A DNA stretch of 64,000 nt from Anaerolineales bacterium (GCA_030583905.1 CP129481.1:62001-126000), one strand, 5' to 3'. Positions 1 through 9,542 are shown, counted from the first letter of the stretch. Made by a program: numbers and translations. Notes: generated from the sequence alone by a model not told the origin.

Positions 1-1323
1 GACAGCTAGAAGATTGAGCGGAATGACCTGCGGTTGATCCGGGGTGATGACACGTAATCGCTTGATCGCCTTTTGCTTTTGCTCTTCTGGCAACTGAGCA
101 ATGGCATCGAGAAAGGCATCCGCCAACGACACATGCGGATCGACCAGGAATATGCCAGGCGCATCATCGCCACGTGCGATCAGTTGTTCCAGCATGGAAT
201 ACACAAAGGAGGATTTACCCGACCGACTGCCACCGGTCGCAAGACCGTGTCCATCCGGATCGACCCCGACCGCCTCGCCCGTGGCGACACTCTGCCCTAT
301 CTTGAAACCCGCTTCGAGCAACGGTAGTGATGGCGGCGGTGCCGGCACTTCCTGCCAAACAGCGCGATCCAACAAGCCCGATCCTTCGCCGAGTTGAAGC
401 GGGGCAATGAGTCCGGCGAGTTCGCCAGCTGGTAACGGGAAGGTGTGTTTCTGGATTGCAGGCCAGACTGATTCAATGGGTTGCCACGATTGTTCACCAG
501 CCAATAACGGAAGTTGGATCGGTTCAGAGATGGAAAAGGCAACCTTCAACAACGGCTCCTGTATCCGTCTCTCCACAACTTCCTTGGGGATCGATCTCCA
601 GGCAAGCCAATCCCGAATACCCAGCGCCGAGGCAAGGCAGATCGTGATGCCTGCCACCACGAACATGGAGACGGCAAAGGGATTGAACCAACCCGCGAAT
701 AAAATGCCGCCGCTGATGCCTGCCATGAGCATCCCGAAGAACAGTCCTGCTCGCAGGAAATCCAACTGCAAGCCCCAGGAATTGGGGGTGTCATTGCCGA
801 CGCCGCCTTCGGTGCCATACGAGTAGGAGGACAGGCTGCGCAATTTTTCCTGCAGTTGATCTTCATTCCCAAGCAGCCACAGGCGCAGACTGGCATCATG
901 CCCTTCCCGGGCGGCGCTGATCAGCCGGCTGCCGATGGCAAGCAATGGATCGCTGTCTTTCGCTGAGGCGATCAGGGACGGCAGACGATTGGATGTATGC
1001 AATGCATATCCACCGGATTGAACCTTCACGATGCCCAAACTGCGCCATCTGGAATGTTGTCCGGTCATGGCTGACCAGGATTGCACGACTCCTTCTGCCG
1101 CATGCGGCGGCAGATACAACCGTACACGCAATCCCTTTGGTGATGCGATCCATTCCATGAGGGTGGGAAACGGCAGTTGCGCAATCCAACCCATGACCTG
1201 CGCGCGCAGGTCATCCAATGCGTGTGGAGCAAAGAGCAGTTCCCAGCCCTGCCATTCGCCCTTGCAGAGTGGACATTGATCTGGAGCAGTAGCAATTTCA
1301 TAGCCACATTGAATGCATATCAT
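1..1323 (-). CDS. VirD4/TraD-like membrane ATPase (partial, C-terminus beyond the window)
   Basis: The reading frame is open from an ATG at 1323 to base 1 (441 codons) and runs off the left edge. The N-terminus has a zinc-ribbon pattern (CIQC near residue 3, CPLC near residue 18). Two hydrophobic stretches at about residues 205-250 are likely membrane helices. A P-loop, GGSRSGKSS, lies near residue 365 and is followed by a Walker B-like IFLVDPH. A cytosolic ATPase behind an N-terminal membrane anchor is the layout of type IV coupling proteins. Its ATG overlaps the stop of the upstream VirB4-like gene (ATGA), so the two are translationally coupled and probably act together in DNA or protein export. 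The exact subfamily is not resolved, and the zinc ribbon is unusual for VirD4. Confidence 0.7.
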   Translation of the reverse strand, partial: MICIQCGYEIATAPDQCPLCKGEWQGWELLFAPHALDDLRAQVMGWIAQLPFPTLMEWIASPKGLRVRLYLPPHAAEGVVQSWSAMTGQHSRWRSLGIVKVQSGGYALHTSNRLPSLIASAKDSDPLLAIGSRLISAAREGHDASLRLWLLGNEDQLQEKLRSLSSYSYGTEGGVGNDTPNSWGLQLDFLRAGLFFGMLMAGISGGILFAGWFNPFAVSMFVVAGITICLASALGIRDWLAWRSIPKEVVERRIQEPLLKVAFSISEPIQLPLLAGEQSWQPIESVWPAIQKHTFPLPAGELAGLIAPLQLGEGSGLLDRAVWQEVPAPPPSLPLLEAGFKIGQSVATGEAVGVDPDGHGLATGGSRSGKSSFVYSMLEQLIARGDDAPGIFLVDPHVSLADAFLDAIAQLPEEQKQKAIKRLRVITPDQPQVIPLNLLAV

Positions 1324-3074
1324 CGCTGTACTCCCGTTGCCCCAAGCTGCTTCCAGAACTGGATCCATGTCGGCGGAATGGAGACTAACACCGGGAACAA
1401 AGCCCCACGTCCCGCAGAAGGAGCCGCAAGAAAGACTCTGGGCGGCAGGCGTGAGGTAGTCTCTGCATTCTTGCGTGCTTCACTTTCCGGCACGCCGAGG
1501 GAACGATAAAAGGCGAAAGCTTCGTCCGGTCCAAGCCGACCGATAAAAGCTGTGGATGCCAGACTCAGAGAGGTGGGGTTCTTCATCAAGTCGGCAGGCA
1601 GGTGGGTGATAAGAGTCACGCCCACGCCACGCTTGCGTGCGCGTCTGCCAAGCTCATCCAGCAAGTCGGTGAATGGACCACTGCGCAACAAGCGCCAGCC
1701 CTCATCGATGAAGATGTCCATCGATTGTTTGCCGACCGTGACGGCATGATACAAAAACCAGGCCAGCACTGAATGCACGATGGCGCGGTTCTCTTCACGT
1801 AGAGAGGACAGATCGAAGTTCCACCATTGTCCAGCAGGGAAGTGCGGGGACAACAAAGCCTTTGGACGATCAAAGAAGCCTTCAAATAAACCACCGCGCA
1901 TAAAGGGACGCAACAATGCCAATGGCATCGCAGCTTCAGGAACATTGATCGTTCCCAAGGTCTCCACGAACTCTGCAATCGACATCGCGCCAGGTCTGCG
2001 ATCCCAGCGGCGTTTCACGGCTTCATGTAAGGCAGCTTGCACACCGGGCGATAAGACAGATTCACCGGCGAGGGAGGCGATCAGGAAACGGACAGCCAGT
2101 AATAATTCTGCCGGGTTCTCGCCCTGCAGGGGATGAATGAGGCAGGTTTCCTTGTCTTCGGGAATACCAGCAGGTACAACCTTTCCGCCCACTGCTTCAC
2201 AAAGTCGATTATTCTCGCCTTCGGGGTCGATGGAGATGACTGTCCTGCCCTGTAACAAACGCTGCAGCATGATCCAACGCAAGAGGCTGGTCTTGCCAGC
2301 ACCGGGTTCACCGAGGATCAGGGTCGTTGCGTGCGGGGGAGGTGGAACAGCGGGATCAAGCCCTTTGGTGAAAGAGAAATGAATATCCCTTCCGTCTCTT
2401 GCATGGGTTCCGATCCAGACCGAATCGTCGACCGGCATGACCTGCCTGGAAGGGGCAGGCATCAGAGGCAGAGTCTCTTCGAGGAACAAAGTCGGCTCAT
2501 CCAATCCCGGAAATAACTTTCCTCCGGGTTGGAAATGATGCAGGGCGCGCTCGGCGATGTAGAAGAGTCTTTGGGCTGTGAGCCCACGCGCACGGAGGTT
2601 GGACTCAATCACCCTGCGGGCGGCTTCCGCTTCTTCAAAACGATTGCGCTCGACAAAGAGCGAACTCATTAGGGCGATCTTGAAGGCCGGCTTGCCGAAG
2701 GTCAGTTCCGACTCGGCCGCATCCATTGCGTGATCGGCGGAACGTTCCGCCATCGAGGGTCTGCGGCCGGTCTTTTCTGCCAACGCCAGCATGAAGCCTT
2801 CGAAGAGCGTGCGGCGGGCTCGCAGGGAACCGCGCAGGACATCCGGCGGTTCACGGTGCATGGATAGGGAATACATCACCGGCAGATTGGGATAAAAGAC
2901 ATCCGCAGAAAGCCGCGACCAGGGTCGATCTGCCATGCCGGGCACACCCGTGCCGCGCGCGGAGAGCGGTAATAGATATCCACCCGGAAAGAGCAGGTGA
3001 TCTTCCAGCACCTCCACAGCTTCGGAGGCGATCGAGGCGGCAAATGGTTCTTGAGGTTCAGGCATGGACGGCAT
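1320..3074 (-). CDS. VirB4/HerA-type secretion ATPase
   Basis: 584 residues from the preferred start. A Walker A motif, GEPGAGKTSL, lies mid-protein and is followed by VISIDPEGE. A Walker B-type MDIFIDEGWRLL and a later GVTLITHLPADL segment complete the VirB4/TraC/HerA-type ATPase core. Such ATPases power type IV secretion and pilus systems at the inner membrane. The frame extends upstream to an ATG at 3104, but that extension lies inside a hairpin-plus-T-run terminator (3080-3111). The ATG at 3074 or the one at 3065 is therefore more likely. It is coupled to the VirD4-like gene by an ATGA overlap. The matching CpaF/CpaE/SAF genes lie 10 kb away at 13.8-17.5 kb on the same strand. Confidence 0.72.
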   Translation of the reverse strand: MPSMPEPQEPFAASIASEAVEVLEDHLLFPGGYLLPLSARGTGVPGMADRPWSRLSADVFYPNLPVMYSLSMHREPPDVLRGSLRARRTLFEGFMLALAEKTGRRPSMAERSADHAMDAAESELTFGKPAFKIALMSSLFVERNRFEEAEAARRVIESNLRARGLTAQRLFYIAERALHHFQPGGKLFPGLDEPTLFLEETLPLMPAPSRQVMPVDDSVWIGTHARDGRDIHFSFTKGLDPAVPPPPHATTLILGEPGAGKTSLLRWIMLQRLLQGRTVISIDPEGENNRLCEAVGGKVVPAGIPEDKETCLIHPLQGENPAELLLAVRFLIASLAGESVLSPGVQAALHEAVKRRWDRRPGAMSIAEFVETLGTINVPEAAMPLALLRPFMRGGLFEGFFDRPKALLSPHFPAGQWWNFDLSSLREENRAIVHSVLAWFLYHAVTVGKQSMDIFIDEGWRLLRSGPFTDLLDELGRRARKRGVGVTLITHLPADLMKNPTSLSLASTAFIGRLGPDEAFAFYRSLGVPESEARKNAETTSRLPPRVFLAAPSAGRGALFPVLVSIPPTWIQFWKQLGATGVQR

Positions 3075-3079
3075 GATAC

Positions 3080-3111
3080 AAAAAGACACGGACGGGTGTT
3101 CCATCCGTGTC
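3080..3111 (-). terminator. Intrinsic terminator after the luxC-luxE genes
   Basis: Read on the minus strand, an 8-bp stem (GACACGGA / TCCGTGTC) with an 11-base loop is followed directly by five T residues at 3084-3080. It lies 65 bases past the luxE stop, as expected for the end of that operon. It overlaps the long-form start of the next gene. Confidence 0.7.
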
Positions 3112-3175
3112 GCTAAGGGAGATCAAATTGCCCGATCCAGGTGGGCGGGATCAACATGCAACTCTGCTGCCGCCT

Positions 3176-4570
3176 CTATTCGCCCTCCGGCACATCGGCG
3201 GCGATGTGTTCCATGAAGTCGCTGTAGGCCGACTGCACGCCGGCGCAGGAGATAATATCCTCGCCGCCCATCAATTCGCTGAAGCGCTGTACGTTGTCCT
3301 CGATCCACGGACCCTTCCAACCACAACCGCATTCCTCATCGTAGTGAACCGTGATGCGGTCACCGGTCAGGATGCCGCCCCAATAGGTCTGGGCGAGCAG
3401 ATCGAAATAACCCGCGCGACCGGTCTGTACACCACTACGCGGCAGAGGATTGCCATCCGGGTCCAATACCATCGGGATGTTCCAGGGGAAGACGTGATAA
3501 ACACCCTTTGAACAGGCGATGTTATAGGTGTTGAGTTCGGTCATGCCATAGGACATGAAGACCTGATCGACACCGTAGAATTTCTTCAGGATGTCCTTCC
3601 AATCGGCTATTGTCTTGCGTCCTTTGAAACCACCGCCGGTCAAAAGAACGGAGTCGGACGCAAAGACTCTCTCCTGTCCGGCTGCCAAGCCTTCCAGGGC
3701 TACATCCAACAGGTCCGTGGCAGAAGCCATCAGGAAGACCCGCCGACCGCGATACTCGCGCACCATCTTATCGAAGAAGGCTTTGGTGAGACCTGCCTTG
3801 CGCGCCTTGAGCGTAACGATCTCGCCCTTCGTTTTGAAGATGGCTTTGATCGTATCCATCGCCGTCAGGTCGCCGTGTTCTTGGGCATGTTTCATACGCA
3901 TGGCCAGCGACATGAAATCCGCCGACATGGGTGCGTTGAACAGGCTGTGATACTCCGCCTCACTCCCCGCCAAAGCCGGACCGAAGTGAGTGATCAGGCG
4001 CATGGACGCCTGCCTTCCGCTGCGATACGCGGGCCAGAAGACAGGCAGATGCAGATCGCGAATACCCGGCATGAAGGCTTCCAGGAAGGTATAGGTGCCT
4101 TCGACCCAGGCTTCCTTTTCCGTCTGACTGCGCGGGAAGAAACTCAATTTGCCGCTCGTGCCGGTCGAATGAAAGACGAACATGCCGGCATCATCCAAAC
4201 GCGTCAGCCATTCATCAATCGTGTCCACACCGCGCATGTCGAGTGTGGAAAGATCATGCGCGGTCAACTTGTTCAGCCAGCGCGTCAACTCGGTGAACAA
4301 CTTGCGCTCGATGAACGCAAAGGGATAGTTCTTGTAAACCTGATGGGTGAAGAGGATGGTTGCAAGAGTCTCGAAGTCGGCGATGATCTTCACGCCCTGC
4401 TTTTCTGCCAGAGCATCCAGGGCAGGAATGTGCTCCTGCAATTGTTGAAAGCGGGTTTGCGCCCAATGCAATTGCAAGGAGTCCAGTTCCGGTTTGGACA
4501 GCGAGAACAAGGTCTGGACCGGCAGGCGTGTCCAGGATTCGGGTGTGCCCGAAAGAATGGGGTCAGTCAT
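3176..4570 (-). CDS. luxE: LuxE-like acyl-protein synthetase / ligase
   Basis: 464 residues, close to or somewhat longer than LuxE-family (acyl-protein synthetase) members. In bioluminescent bacteria LuxE activates a fatty acid with ATP and hands the acyl group to LuxC for reduction to an aldehyde. Visible family features are the HSTGTSGKLSFFPRS segment (a T/S/G-rich nucleotide-binding loop near residue 135) and MSYGMTELNTYNIAC, typical of adenylate-forming enzymes. A Shine-Dalgarno site (AGGAG) precedes the ATG, which lies 12 bases after the luxC stop, so the two form an operon. No luciferase genes (luxAB) are nearby, so the product is probably a fatty aldehyde for another use, or a reduced acyl group. 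Family assignment is good; the substrate is unknown. Confidence 0.78.
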   Translation of the reverse strand: MTDPILSGTPESWTRLPVQTLFSLSKPELDSLQLHWAQTRFQQLQEHIPALDALAEKQGVKIIADFETLATILFTHQVYKNYPFAFIERKLFTELTRWLNKLTAHDLSTLDMRGVDTIDEWLTRLDDAGMFVFHSTGTSGKLSFFPRSQTEKEAWVEGTYTFLEAFMPGIRDLHLPVFWPAYRSGRQASMRLITHFGPALAGSEAEYHSLFNAPMSADFMSLAMRMKHAQEHGDLTAMDTIKAIFKTKGEIVTLKARKAGLTKAFFDKMVREYRGRRVFLMASATDLLDVALEGLAAGQERVFASDSVLLTGGGFKGRKTIADWKDILKKFYGVDQVFMSYGMTELNTYNIACSKGVYHVFPWNIPMVLDPDGNPLPRSGVQTGRAGYFDLLAQTYWGGILTGDRITVHYDEECGCGWKGPWIEDNVQRFSELMGGEDIISCAGVQSAYSDFMEHIAADVPEGE

Positions 4571-4582
4571 AAAATGAATCTC

Positions 4583-6064
4583 CTAAAGAATATGGTGTTT
4601 GAGGATCTGCCAGGCTTTGCGCAGATAGAAGCCAGGCAGTTTCCATTGGGATGGATGGGACTCATCCAGGATCCAGCGGCAGGCACGCCGCATGATCTCG
4701 GTTGAATTGAAGGGACCGCCGATGGAATAGTCCACGGTGTGTCCGATGGAAATGAAACGACAAACGCCGCGCGCCACCAAGATGTCGCGTAATGGCTTCT
4801 TGAGGGTTTCGGGGTAGATGCCGACGGTTTGTGTAGAAGGATGGATACGATCTACGAGTTGCAGCGGATTTTCATAGGGGATGACCACCACAACCTTGTG
4901 CATTGGGAAGAAGTCGGGCAGTTCACCGGTCAGACTTACCACTACAGCGCCTTCGTTCCTATCCCCGCCGACGACATAATAGAAATCGTCCTGGGCGCGG
5001 GTAGCGTTGATCTCATCGCGCAGGTCAGCCGGGAAATTCTTCGGCATGGCGCTCAAGGATGGGTCCTGCTGCTGCATGTGATCATATAAACGTCGCGCAT
5101 ATTCCATCGCCTGGCCAGGGGACGCCTGCACAAAATGGAAGCGCGATGAACCGCAGGACTCCATGTTGAAGGAACCTGCATCCTTGGCAGTATGTTTTGC
5201 AACTTGTTCGATTTCCGCACTGGATTGGAAGGCTTCACGTCCCAAAATGGAAATGCTGAACTTTGGACCCAGGGCAATGACATCAATACCTGAGGCTTGC
5301 AGGTTGCCATGATTCAAGGTTGAGTTGATACCACCCAGTGCACCGCCCCAGGAGATGATCTTTTCCAGATAGCGCGGTTGGATCAGCTCGTGCTCGAAGT
5401 CCTGCAATTCCTTTGACCAATACACGACCGAGAAATGTTTGGTGACCGGATGGTTTGGATCGACATCCATCATCGCGCCGACGATGGCAGAGGCGGTGAG
5501 CGGATCGTTTGGCGTGACCTTGAGGATATTGTCCGACTTGATCAAGGCGGCGCGGGCGATGATCAGGGCCGCCACGACCGGCACATTGCCGGAGATGAAA
5601 TGCAGGCTGCGTGCGCCATAGGCTCGTCGTCTTGCGATCTTGTCCGCATACGGCATCTCGACCCAGCCGTCCAGATACCTTGAGCCGATCTCATTCTCGA
5701 CCATTGTGCGCAACGCCAGCTTCGAGAACACAATCGGGATCAGGTCATAACTGCCGCGCACGATGGACTCTGGCAGGGCGCTGAACGGCACGCTGAAACG
5801 ACAAGCCTGTTCCATACGGGCATGATTGAGGGTCATGGCTTTGCCGGCTTCGGCAAGAAAGTCGATGATCTCGCTGACACGGACATTTGTGAAGTCGTGC
5901 TGGAGTTGAATGGGATCGGAGAGCACGATCCGGTCAAGCAGGGGACGCGGGTCGGGATAACGGAACTGATTCCTTCCGTCCCGGCTTTGGTACAGCAGAT
6001 CCTGTGTGGTGACTTCCTGGCCGCGCAGGATGAAGGGGATTTGGATGGGGTGATCGAATGACAT
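4583..6064 (-). CDS. luxC: LuxC-like acyl-CoA / acyl-protein reductase
   Basis: 493 residues, the usual length for LuxC (NADPH-dependent acyl reductase, aldehyde-dehydrogenase-like fold). The segment SFNMESCGSSRFHFVQ near residues 300-315 carries the likely catalytic Cys. IPIVFSKLALRTMVENEIG and HFISGNVPVVAALIIARA fit the conserved N-terminal half of the family. The enzyme would reduce an acyl thioester supplied by the downstream LuxE-like ligase. The start is fixed by a TATCAT box exactly seven bases before the ATG, with no Shine-Dalgarno site, so the mRNA is probably leaderless. It is divergent from the dnaE2-type gene, 81 bases away. An orphan luxCE pair outside a light-emitting operon suggests aldehyde, alcohol or wax-type lipid metabolism. 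Confidence 0.78.
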   Translation of the reverse strand: MSFDHPIQIPFILRGQEVTTQDLLYQSRDGRNQFRYPDPRPLLDRIVLSDPIQLQHDFTNVRVSEIIDFLAEAGKAMTLNHARMEQACRFSVPFSALPESIVRGSYDLIPIVFSKLALRTMVENEIGSRYLDGWVEMPYADKIARRRAYGARSLHFISGNVPVVAALIIARAALIKSDNILKVTPNDPLTASAIVGAMMDVDPNHPVTKHFSVVYWSKELQDFEHELIQPRYLEKIISWGGALGGINSTLNHGNLQASGIDVIALGPKFSISILGREAFQSSAEIEQVAKHTAKDAGSFNMESCGSSRFHFVQASPGQAMEYARRLYDHMQQQDPSLSAMPKNFPADLRDEINATRAQDDFYYVVGGDRNEGAVVVSLTGELPDFFPMHKVVVVIPYENPLQLVDRIHPSTQTVGIYPETLKKPLRDILVARGVCRFISIGHTVDYSIGGPFNSTEIMRRACRWILDESHPSQWKLPGFYLRKAWQILKHHIL

Positions 6065-6071
6065 GCGCGGG

Positions 6072-6077
6072 ATGATA
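6072..6077 (-). promoter_or_regulatory. -10 box of a leaderless luxC transcript
   Basis: TATCAT on the minus strand ends seven bases before the luxC ATG. Transcription would start at or next to the start codon. The same spacing recurs at other operon heads in this window. Confidence 0.5.
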
Positions 6078-6132
6078 GCGGGCTGGGCATGGGGGAGTAC
6101 TGCTCATGTCGCTAATCAATGGCGGGAACGTT

Positions 6133-6138
6133 TACAAT
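6133..6138 (+). promoter_or_regulatory. -10 box of a leaderless dnaE2-type transcript
   Basis: TACAAT is followed by seven bases and the ATG at 6146. No Shine-Dalgarno site is seen. This supports starting the polymerase at MYVHL rather than at the in-frame ATG at 6119. Confidence 0.5.
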
Positions 6139-6145
6139 TGCCCTG

Positions 6146-9145
6146 ATGTACGTCCACCTCACAACCCACTCCGCCTTCTCTTTGCAGGAAGGCTTGATGA
6201 CTCCTACTGATTTGGTACTGGCGGCAAAAGCCTGTGGCATGTCGGCTTTGGGTCTGACTGATCACCATCTACTGACAGGCACCATTGAATTTGTCAAAGC
6301 CTGTAAGGATGCCGGCATTCAACCAGTGATCGGGTTGGAGATTGATCTGGAACAGGGACCACTTCAACTACTGGCGACCAGCACCGAAGGCTGGTCCAAT
6401 CTCTGCCGGCTGAGCAGCGTGCTGGCTCTACGCGATCATCCGGATGCCCCCTGTCCGTTGGAAACGATTTTTCAATATTCCAAAGACATCATCGCCTTAT
6501 GTGAAAACCCGCAGGGATTACAGGATGGATTTGAAGATCGTTTGTATGTCCCCTTACGAAATATGTCCAGCGCCGGCACATTATCCGCGCAAGCACGCAA
6601 ACTGGGATTGCCGACCGTGGTCGTGCATCCGGTTTATTACCAAACCCAGGAACAAGTCAGATTACAAAAAACACTGGCTGCCATCCGGCTGAATCAAACG
6701 GTTACCACCATTTCTCAGATATCCCTTGCCCCGGCAGATGCCTGGTTCATGCCATCGCAAATGGTCGAAGAGCGCTTCAAGGAATTTCCCGAAGCTCTAC
6801 AAGCCACAATCGAAATCGCCGAACGATGTCGTTTCGATCTGCCGCTTGGCAAATCCCAGATGCCGGTTGTGCCCCTGCCGGAAGGCGTGACCATCTCCCA
6901 GCATTTACGAGATAAAGCCACAGCTGGAGCCATAGAAATCTATGGCGAGATCACACCACAGATCCAAACGCGCCTCGATCATGAACTCGAAGTGATCTCA
7001 CGCATGGGCTTTGAGCCGATCTTTCTGATCGTCGAGGACATCCTTAATTTTGCGCGCGCAACGGGAGTACCTTATTCCTCACGCGGGTCGGCAGCTTCCT
7101 CGCTGGTTGCGCATTGTCTTGGCATTACCAGTCCCGATCCCTTACGCCTCAATTTGTATTTTGAACGCTTCCTCAATCCAGCCCGCATCACCCCTCCGGA
7201 CATTGATACCGATTTGTGTTCCCGCAGACGCGACTCGGTCATCCAGCATGTCTTCGATACCTATGGCACTGACAAGGTGGCGATGGTGGGAACGATCAAT
7301 CGCTATCGTCCACGTTCAGCACTTGCGGATGTTGCCAAGGCATATGGCTTGGAACCTGCCAAGGTCCGCGAACTTGCCAATCACTTGCCACATGCCTGGT
7401 GGGCACGATTTGAAGACTCCGAGGATGGAGAAGATGCGCCCTCACCATTTGCAGAACTTCGAACAACTTATCCCAACTACCAATCCATTTTCGATGACGC
7501 CGAAGCCATCCTGAAACTGCCGCGTCATCTTTCCATGCATCCTGGCGGTGTCATAGTCTCACCGGGAGCATTAACAGACCTTGCACCGGTCATGAACTCG
7601 GGCGGCAAGGGTGTGGTTATCACTCAACTCGATCTCGATTCTGTGGAAGCCTTGGGTTTGGTGAAAATAGATCTGTTGGGTATTCGTGGACTGACTGTCG
7701 TTGGCGATGTGGCGGAGTTCGTGCGGCAAAGCCAACCTGAACAATACGCAACACCTCTAGCAGTTCTGGACTCCACACCTTCCATCGATGAAGCCACCTC
7801 CAATCGTATTGAGAAGGGTGAGACTATTGGCTGCTTCCAGATCGAAAGTCCGGGGATGCGCGCGACCTTGCGTGAGATCCACGCCCGCACCGAAGATGAC
7901 ATCATGGCGGCATTGGCGCTGTATCGTCCGGGTCCACTCACTGGTGGACTCAAGGACGCTTTTGTGAGGCGTTTCAAAGGCGAGGAACCAGTCCGCCATC
8001 TTCATGCAGCGCTGGCTCCCTTGTTGGATGAGACCTTTGGGGTGATCCTATATCAGGAACAGGTTCTGCGCATCGCCAATGAACTGGCAGGTTTCAGTCT
8101 GGCTGAAGCCGACCTGCTCAGGCGGGCGATGAGTCATTTCGATCCTGGTAAAAAAATGCAGGAGTTGGAGAAAAAATTCGTTAGCGAAGCGCAAACCCGA
8201 AGGAGCATTCCCATCGAGACCGGTGAACGCATCTGGGAAATGATGGCTGCCTTTGCGGGCTACGGTTTCCCTAAAGCGCATGCCGCCTCGTATGCCAGGA
8301 TCGGTTGGCGTTCCGCCTGGTGCAAGCAATATTTTCCGGCAGAGTTCATGGCGGCCGTGCTTGCCAACTGGGGCGGGTATTACAGCCAGCGGGTTTACTT
8401 GAGCGAAGCCAGGCGACTGGGTTTGAAAGTCCGCCCTCCGCATGTGAATTATTCACGGCATCAATTCACCGTCCAAAAAATGATCGACTCCGAAGATCGT
8501 GCGCTCTTTATGGGACTCGGTCAGGTCAAGGAATTGACCCAACGTACCATTGGAAGGATCATCCAACATGCGCCATTCATCTCCCTGGATGATTTCCTTT
8601 CCCGTGCGGACCCACGTAACCAGGAGGCCGAACACCTGGCAAAGATCGGGGCATTGGATGGCTTTGGAAAAATTCCCGCGATTTTGAAGCGACTACAAAC
8701 AGGCGGCTGGCAACGGGATCAGATGAGTTTCTTTGCCTGGTCGGATACGAGTGAAGAGGATTGGAGCCTGCAACAAAAGGTGGATGCCCAGTTGGAAATT
8801 CTCGGCGCCAGCCTGGAGGCGCATCCCCTGGAATTGGTGCGGGAGAAGATCGTCGGAGCCCTTTCCACCATTGATGCCGTGGAGAAAATCGGTCGGCGTG
8901 TGACTGTTGCCGGCGTGCGCCAGACATCCCGCCGCAGTCGCACTGCAAAAGGGGATATGATGCTATTTCTGACCATCGAAGATCTGCAGGGGACCTTGGA
9001 TGTCATTCTGTTTCCGGACGTGTACCGGGTCGCAAAACCCTTCCTTGAATCAAATCCACCCATATTGATCACTGGAGTGATGGAGATGGACAAGGAACGC
9101 GGGGAGCCGTATTTACGGGCTGAAAGAATACAGACTCTCAGGTAA
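6146..9145 (+). CDS. dnaE2: DNA polymerase III alpha subunit, DnaE2 (ImuC)-like
   Basis: 999 residues, shorter than replicative DnaE (~1160) and in the range of the error-prone DnaE2/ImuC type. An N-terminal PHP domain (HLTTHSAFS near residue 3, GLTDHH near residue 38) is followed by the polymerase core with PDIDTDLCSRRR near residue 350 (catalytic Asp pair) and the DnaE2-like FGYGFPKAHAASYARIGWRS near residue 705. The C-terminus has a tandem helix-hairpin-helix and an OB fold (VTVAGVRQTSR to the end). In the usual PHP motif LHTH the first His is Thr here (LTTH), so the PHP metal site may be altered. DnaE2 copies damaged DNA together with ImuA/ImuB; neither is seen nearby. An in-frame ATG at 6119 would add nine unconserved residues. 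A hairpin terminator follows directly. Confidence 0.85.
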   Translation: MYVHLTTHSAFSLQEGLMTPTDLVLAAKACGMSALGLTDHHLLTGTIEFVKACKDAGIQPVIGLEIDLEQGPLQLLATSTEGWSNLCRLSSVLALRDHPDAPCPLETIFQYSKDIIALCENPQGLQDGFEDRLYVPLRNMSSAGTLSAQARKLGLPTVVVHPVYYQTQEQVRLQKTLAAIRLNQTVTTISQISLAPADAWFMPSQMVEERFKEFPEALQATIEIAERCRFDLPLGKSQMPVVPLPEGVTISQHLRDKATAGAIEIYGEITPQIQTRLDHELEVISRMGFEPIFLIVEDILNFARATGVPYSSRGSAASSLVAHCLGITSPDPLRLNLYFERFLNPARITPPDIDTDLCSRRRDSVIQHVFDTYGTDKVAMVGTINRYRPRSALADVAKAYGLEPAKVRELANHLPHAWWARFEDSEDGEDAPSPFAELRTTYPNYQSIFDDAEAILKLPRHLSMHPGGVIVSPGALTDLAPVMNSGGKGVVITQLDLDSVEALGLVKIDLLGIRGLTVVGDVAEFVRQSQPEQYATPLAVLDSTPSIDEATSNRIEKGETIGCFQIESPGMRATLREIHARTEDDIMAALALYRPGPLTGGLKDAFVRRFKGEEPVRHLHAALAPLLDETFGVILYQEQVLRIANELAGFSLAEADLLRRAMSHFDPGKKMQELEKKFVSEAQTRRSIPIETGERIWEMMAAFAGYGFPKAHAASYARIGWRSAWCKQYFPAEFMAAVLANWGGYYSQRVYLSEARRLGLKVRPPHVNYSRHQFTVQKMIDSEDRALFMGLGQVKELTQRTIGRIIQHAPFISLDDFLSRADPRNQEAEHLAKIGALDGFGKIPAILKRLQTGGWQRDQMSFFAWSDTSEEDWSLQQKVDAQLEILGASLEAHPLELVREKIVGALSTIDAVEKIGRRVTVAGVRQTSRRSRTAKGDMMLFLTIEDLQGTLDVILFPDVYRVAKPFLESNPPILITGVMEMDKERGEPYLRAERIQTLR

Positions 9146-9191
9146 TAAAAAAGAGGATATGGAATGGTCATTAATTCATATCCTCTCTTTT
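9146..9191. terminator. Bidirectional intrinsic terminator
   Basis: A 9-bp stem (GAGGATATG / CATATCCTC, 9153-9161 and 9177-9185) has an A-run on its left and a T-run on its right. It can stop both the plus-strand polymerase gene and the minus-strand regulator that ends at 9213. Confidence 0.75.
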
Positions 9192-9212
9192 TCTTGGCCT
9201 TGTACCTTTCCA

Positions 9213-9542
9213 TCATACAGGCTTCCCTCGGCGGCGTGGTCGTCGTCTTTCCATGATCAGTTTTCCACGTTCATCCTCCGCGTAAAAGGACAATGCCTTT
9301 TCCAGCAATTGTTTCAATTCCTTTAGGAAGGGATACCTTGGATTGAACACATACAGGCGGGTCCGTCCCCTGGTTGTACTGGATAAAATCCCCCCAAGTT
9401 CAAACTTATCCAACTGATTTTGTATCGTGGAAATATCCAGGTCAAAGAATTGTGCGATCTCGCTGGCATATCCTTCCCCACGGGCAACCAGGAAAATCAA
9501 AACTTTTTCTGAACCTTTGGATCCAAAGAGGGGTGCCAGCAT
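9213..9542 (-). CDS. Winged-helix transcriptional regulator
   Basis: 109 residues from an ATG at 9542, preceded by a clear AAAGGAG site. It has a helix-turn-helix region (KVLIFLVARGEGYASEIAQF then LDISTIQNQLDKFELGG) and a short beta wing (RGRTRLYVFNPRYP), the layout of ArsR/MarR-like regulators. No metal-binding Cys or His cluster is visible. A longer frame exists up to 9683, but it would read through the operator palindromes, so the short form is preferred. The C-terminus is very basic (RRRPRRRGKPV). Two matching palindromes sit just upstream, so the protein probably represses its own gene. Its other targets are unknown. Confidence 0.7.
   Translation of the reverse strand: MLAPLFGSKGSEKVLIFLVARGEGYASEIAQFFDLDISTIQNQLDKFELGGILSSTTRGRTRLYVFNPRYPFLKELKQLLEKALSFYAEDERGKLIMERRRPRRRGKPV

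Noticed and set aside
3176..6064. Bioluminescence operon
   Set aside because: No luciferase or flavin reductase genes are present next to luxC-luxE, and the operon is closed by a terminator.
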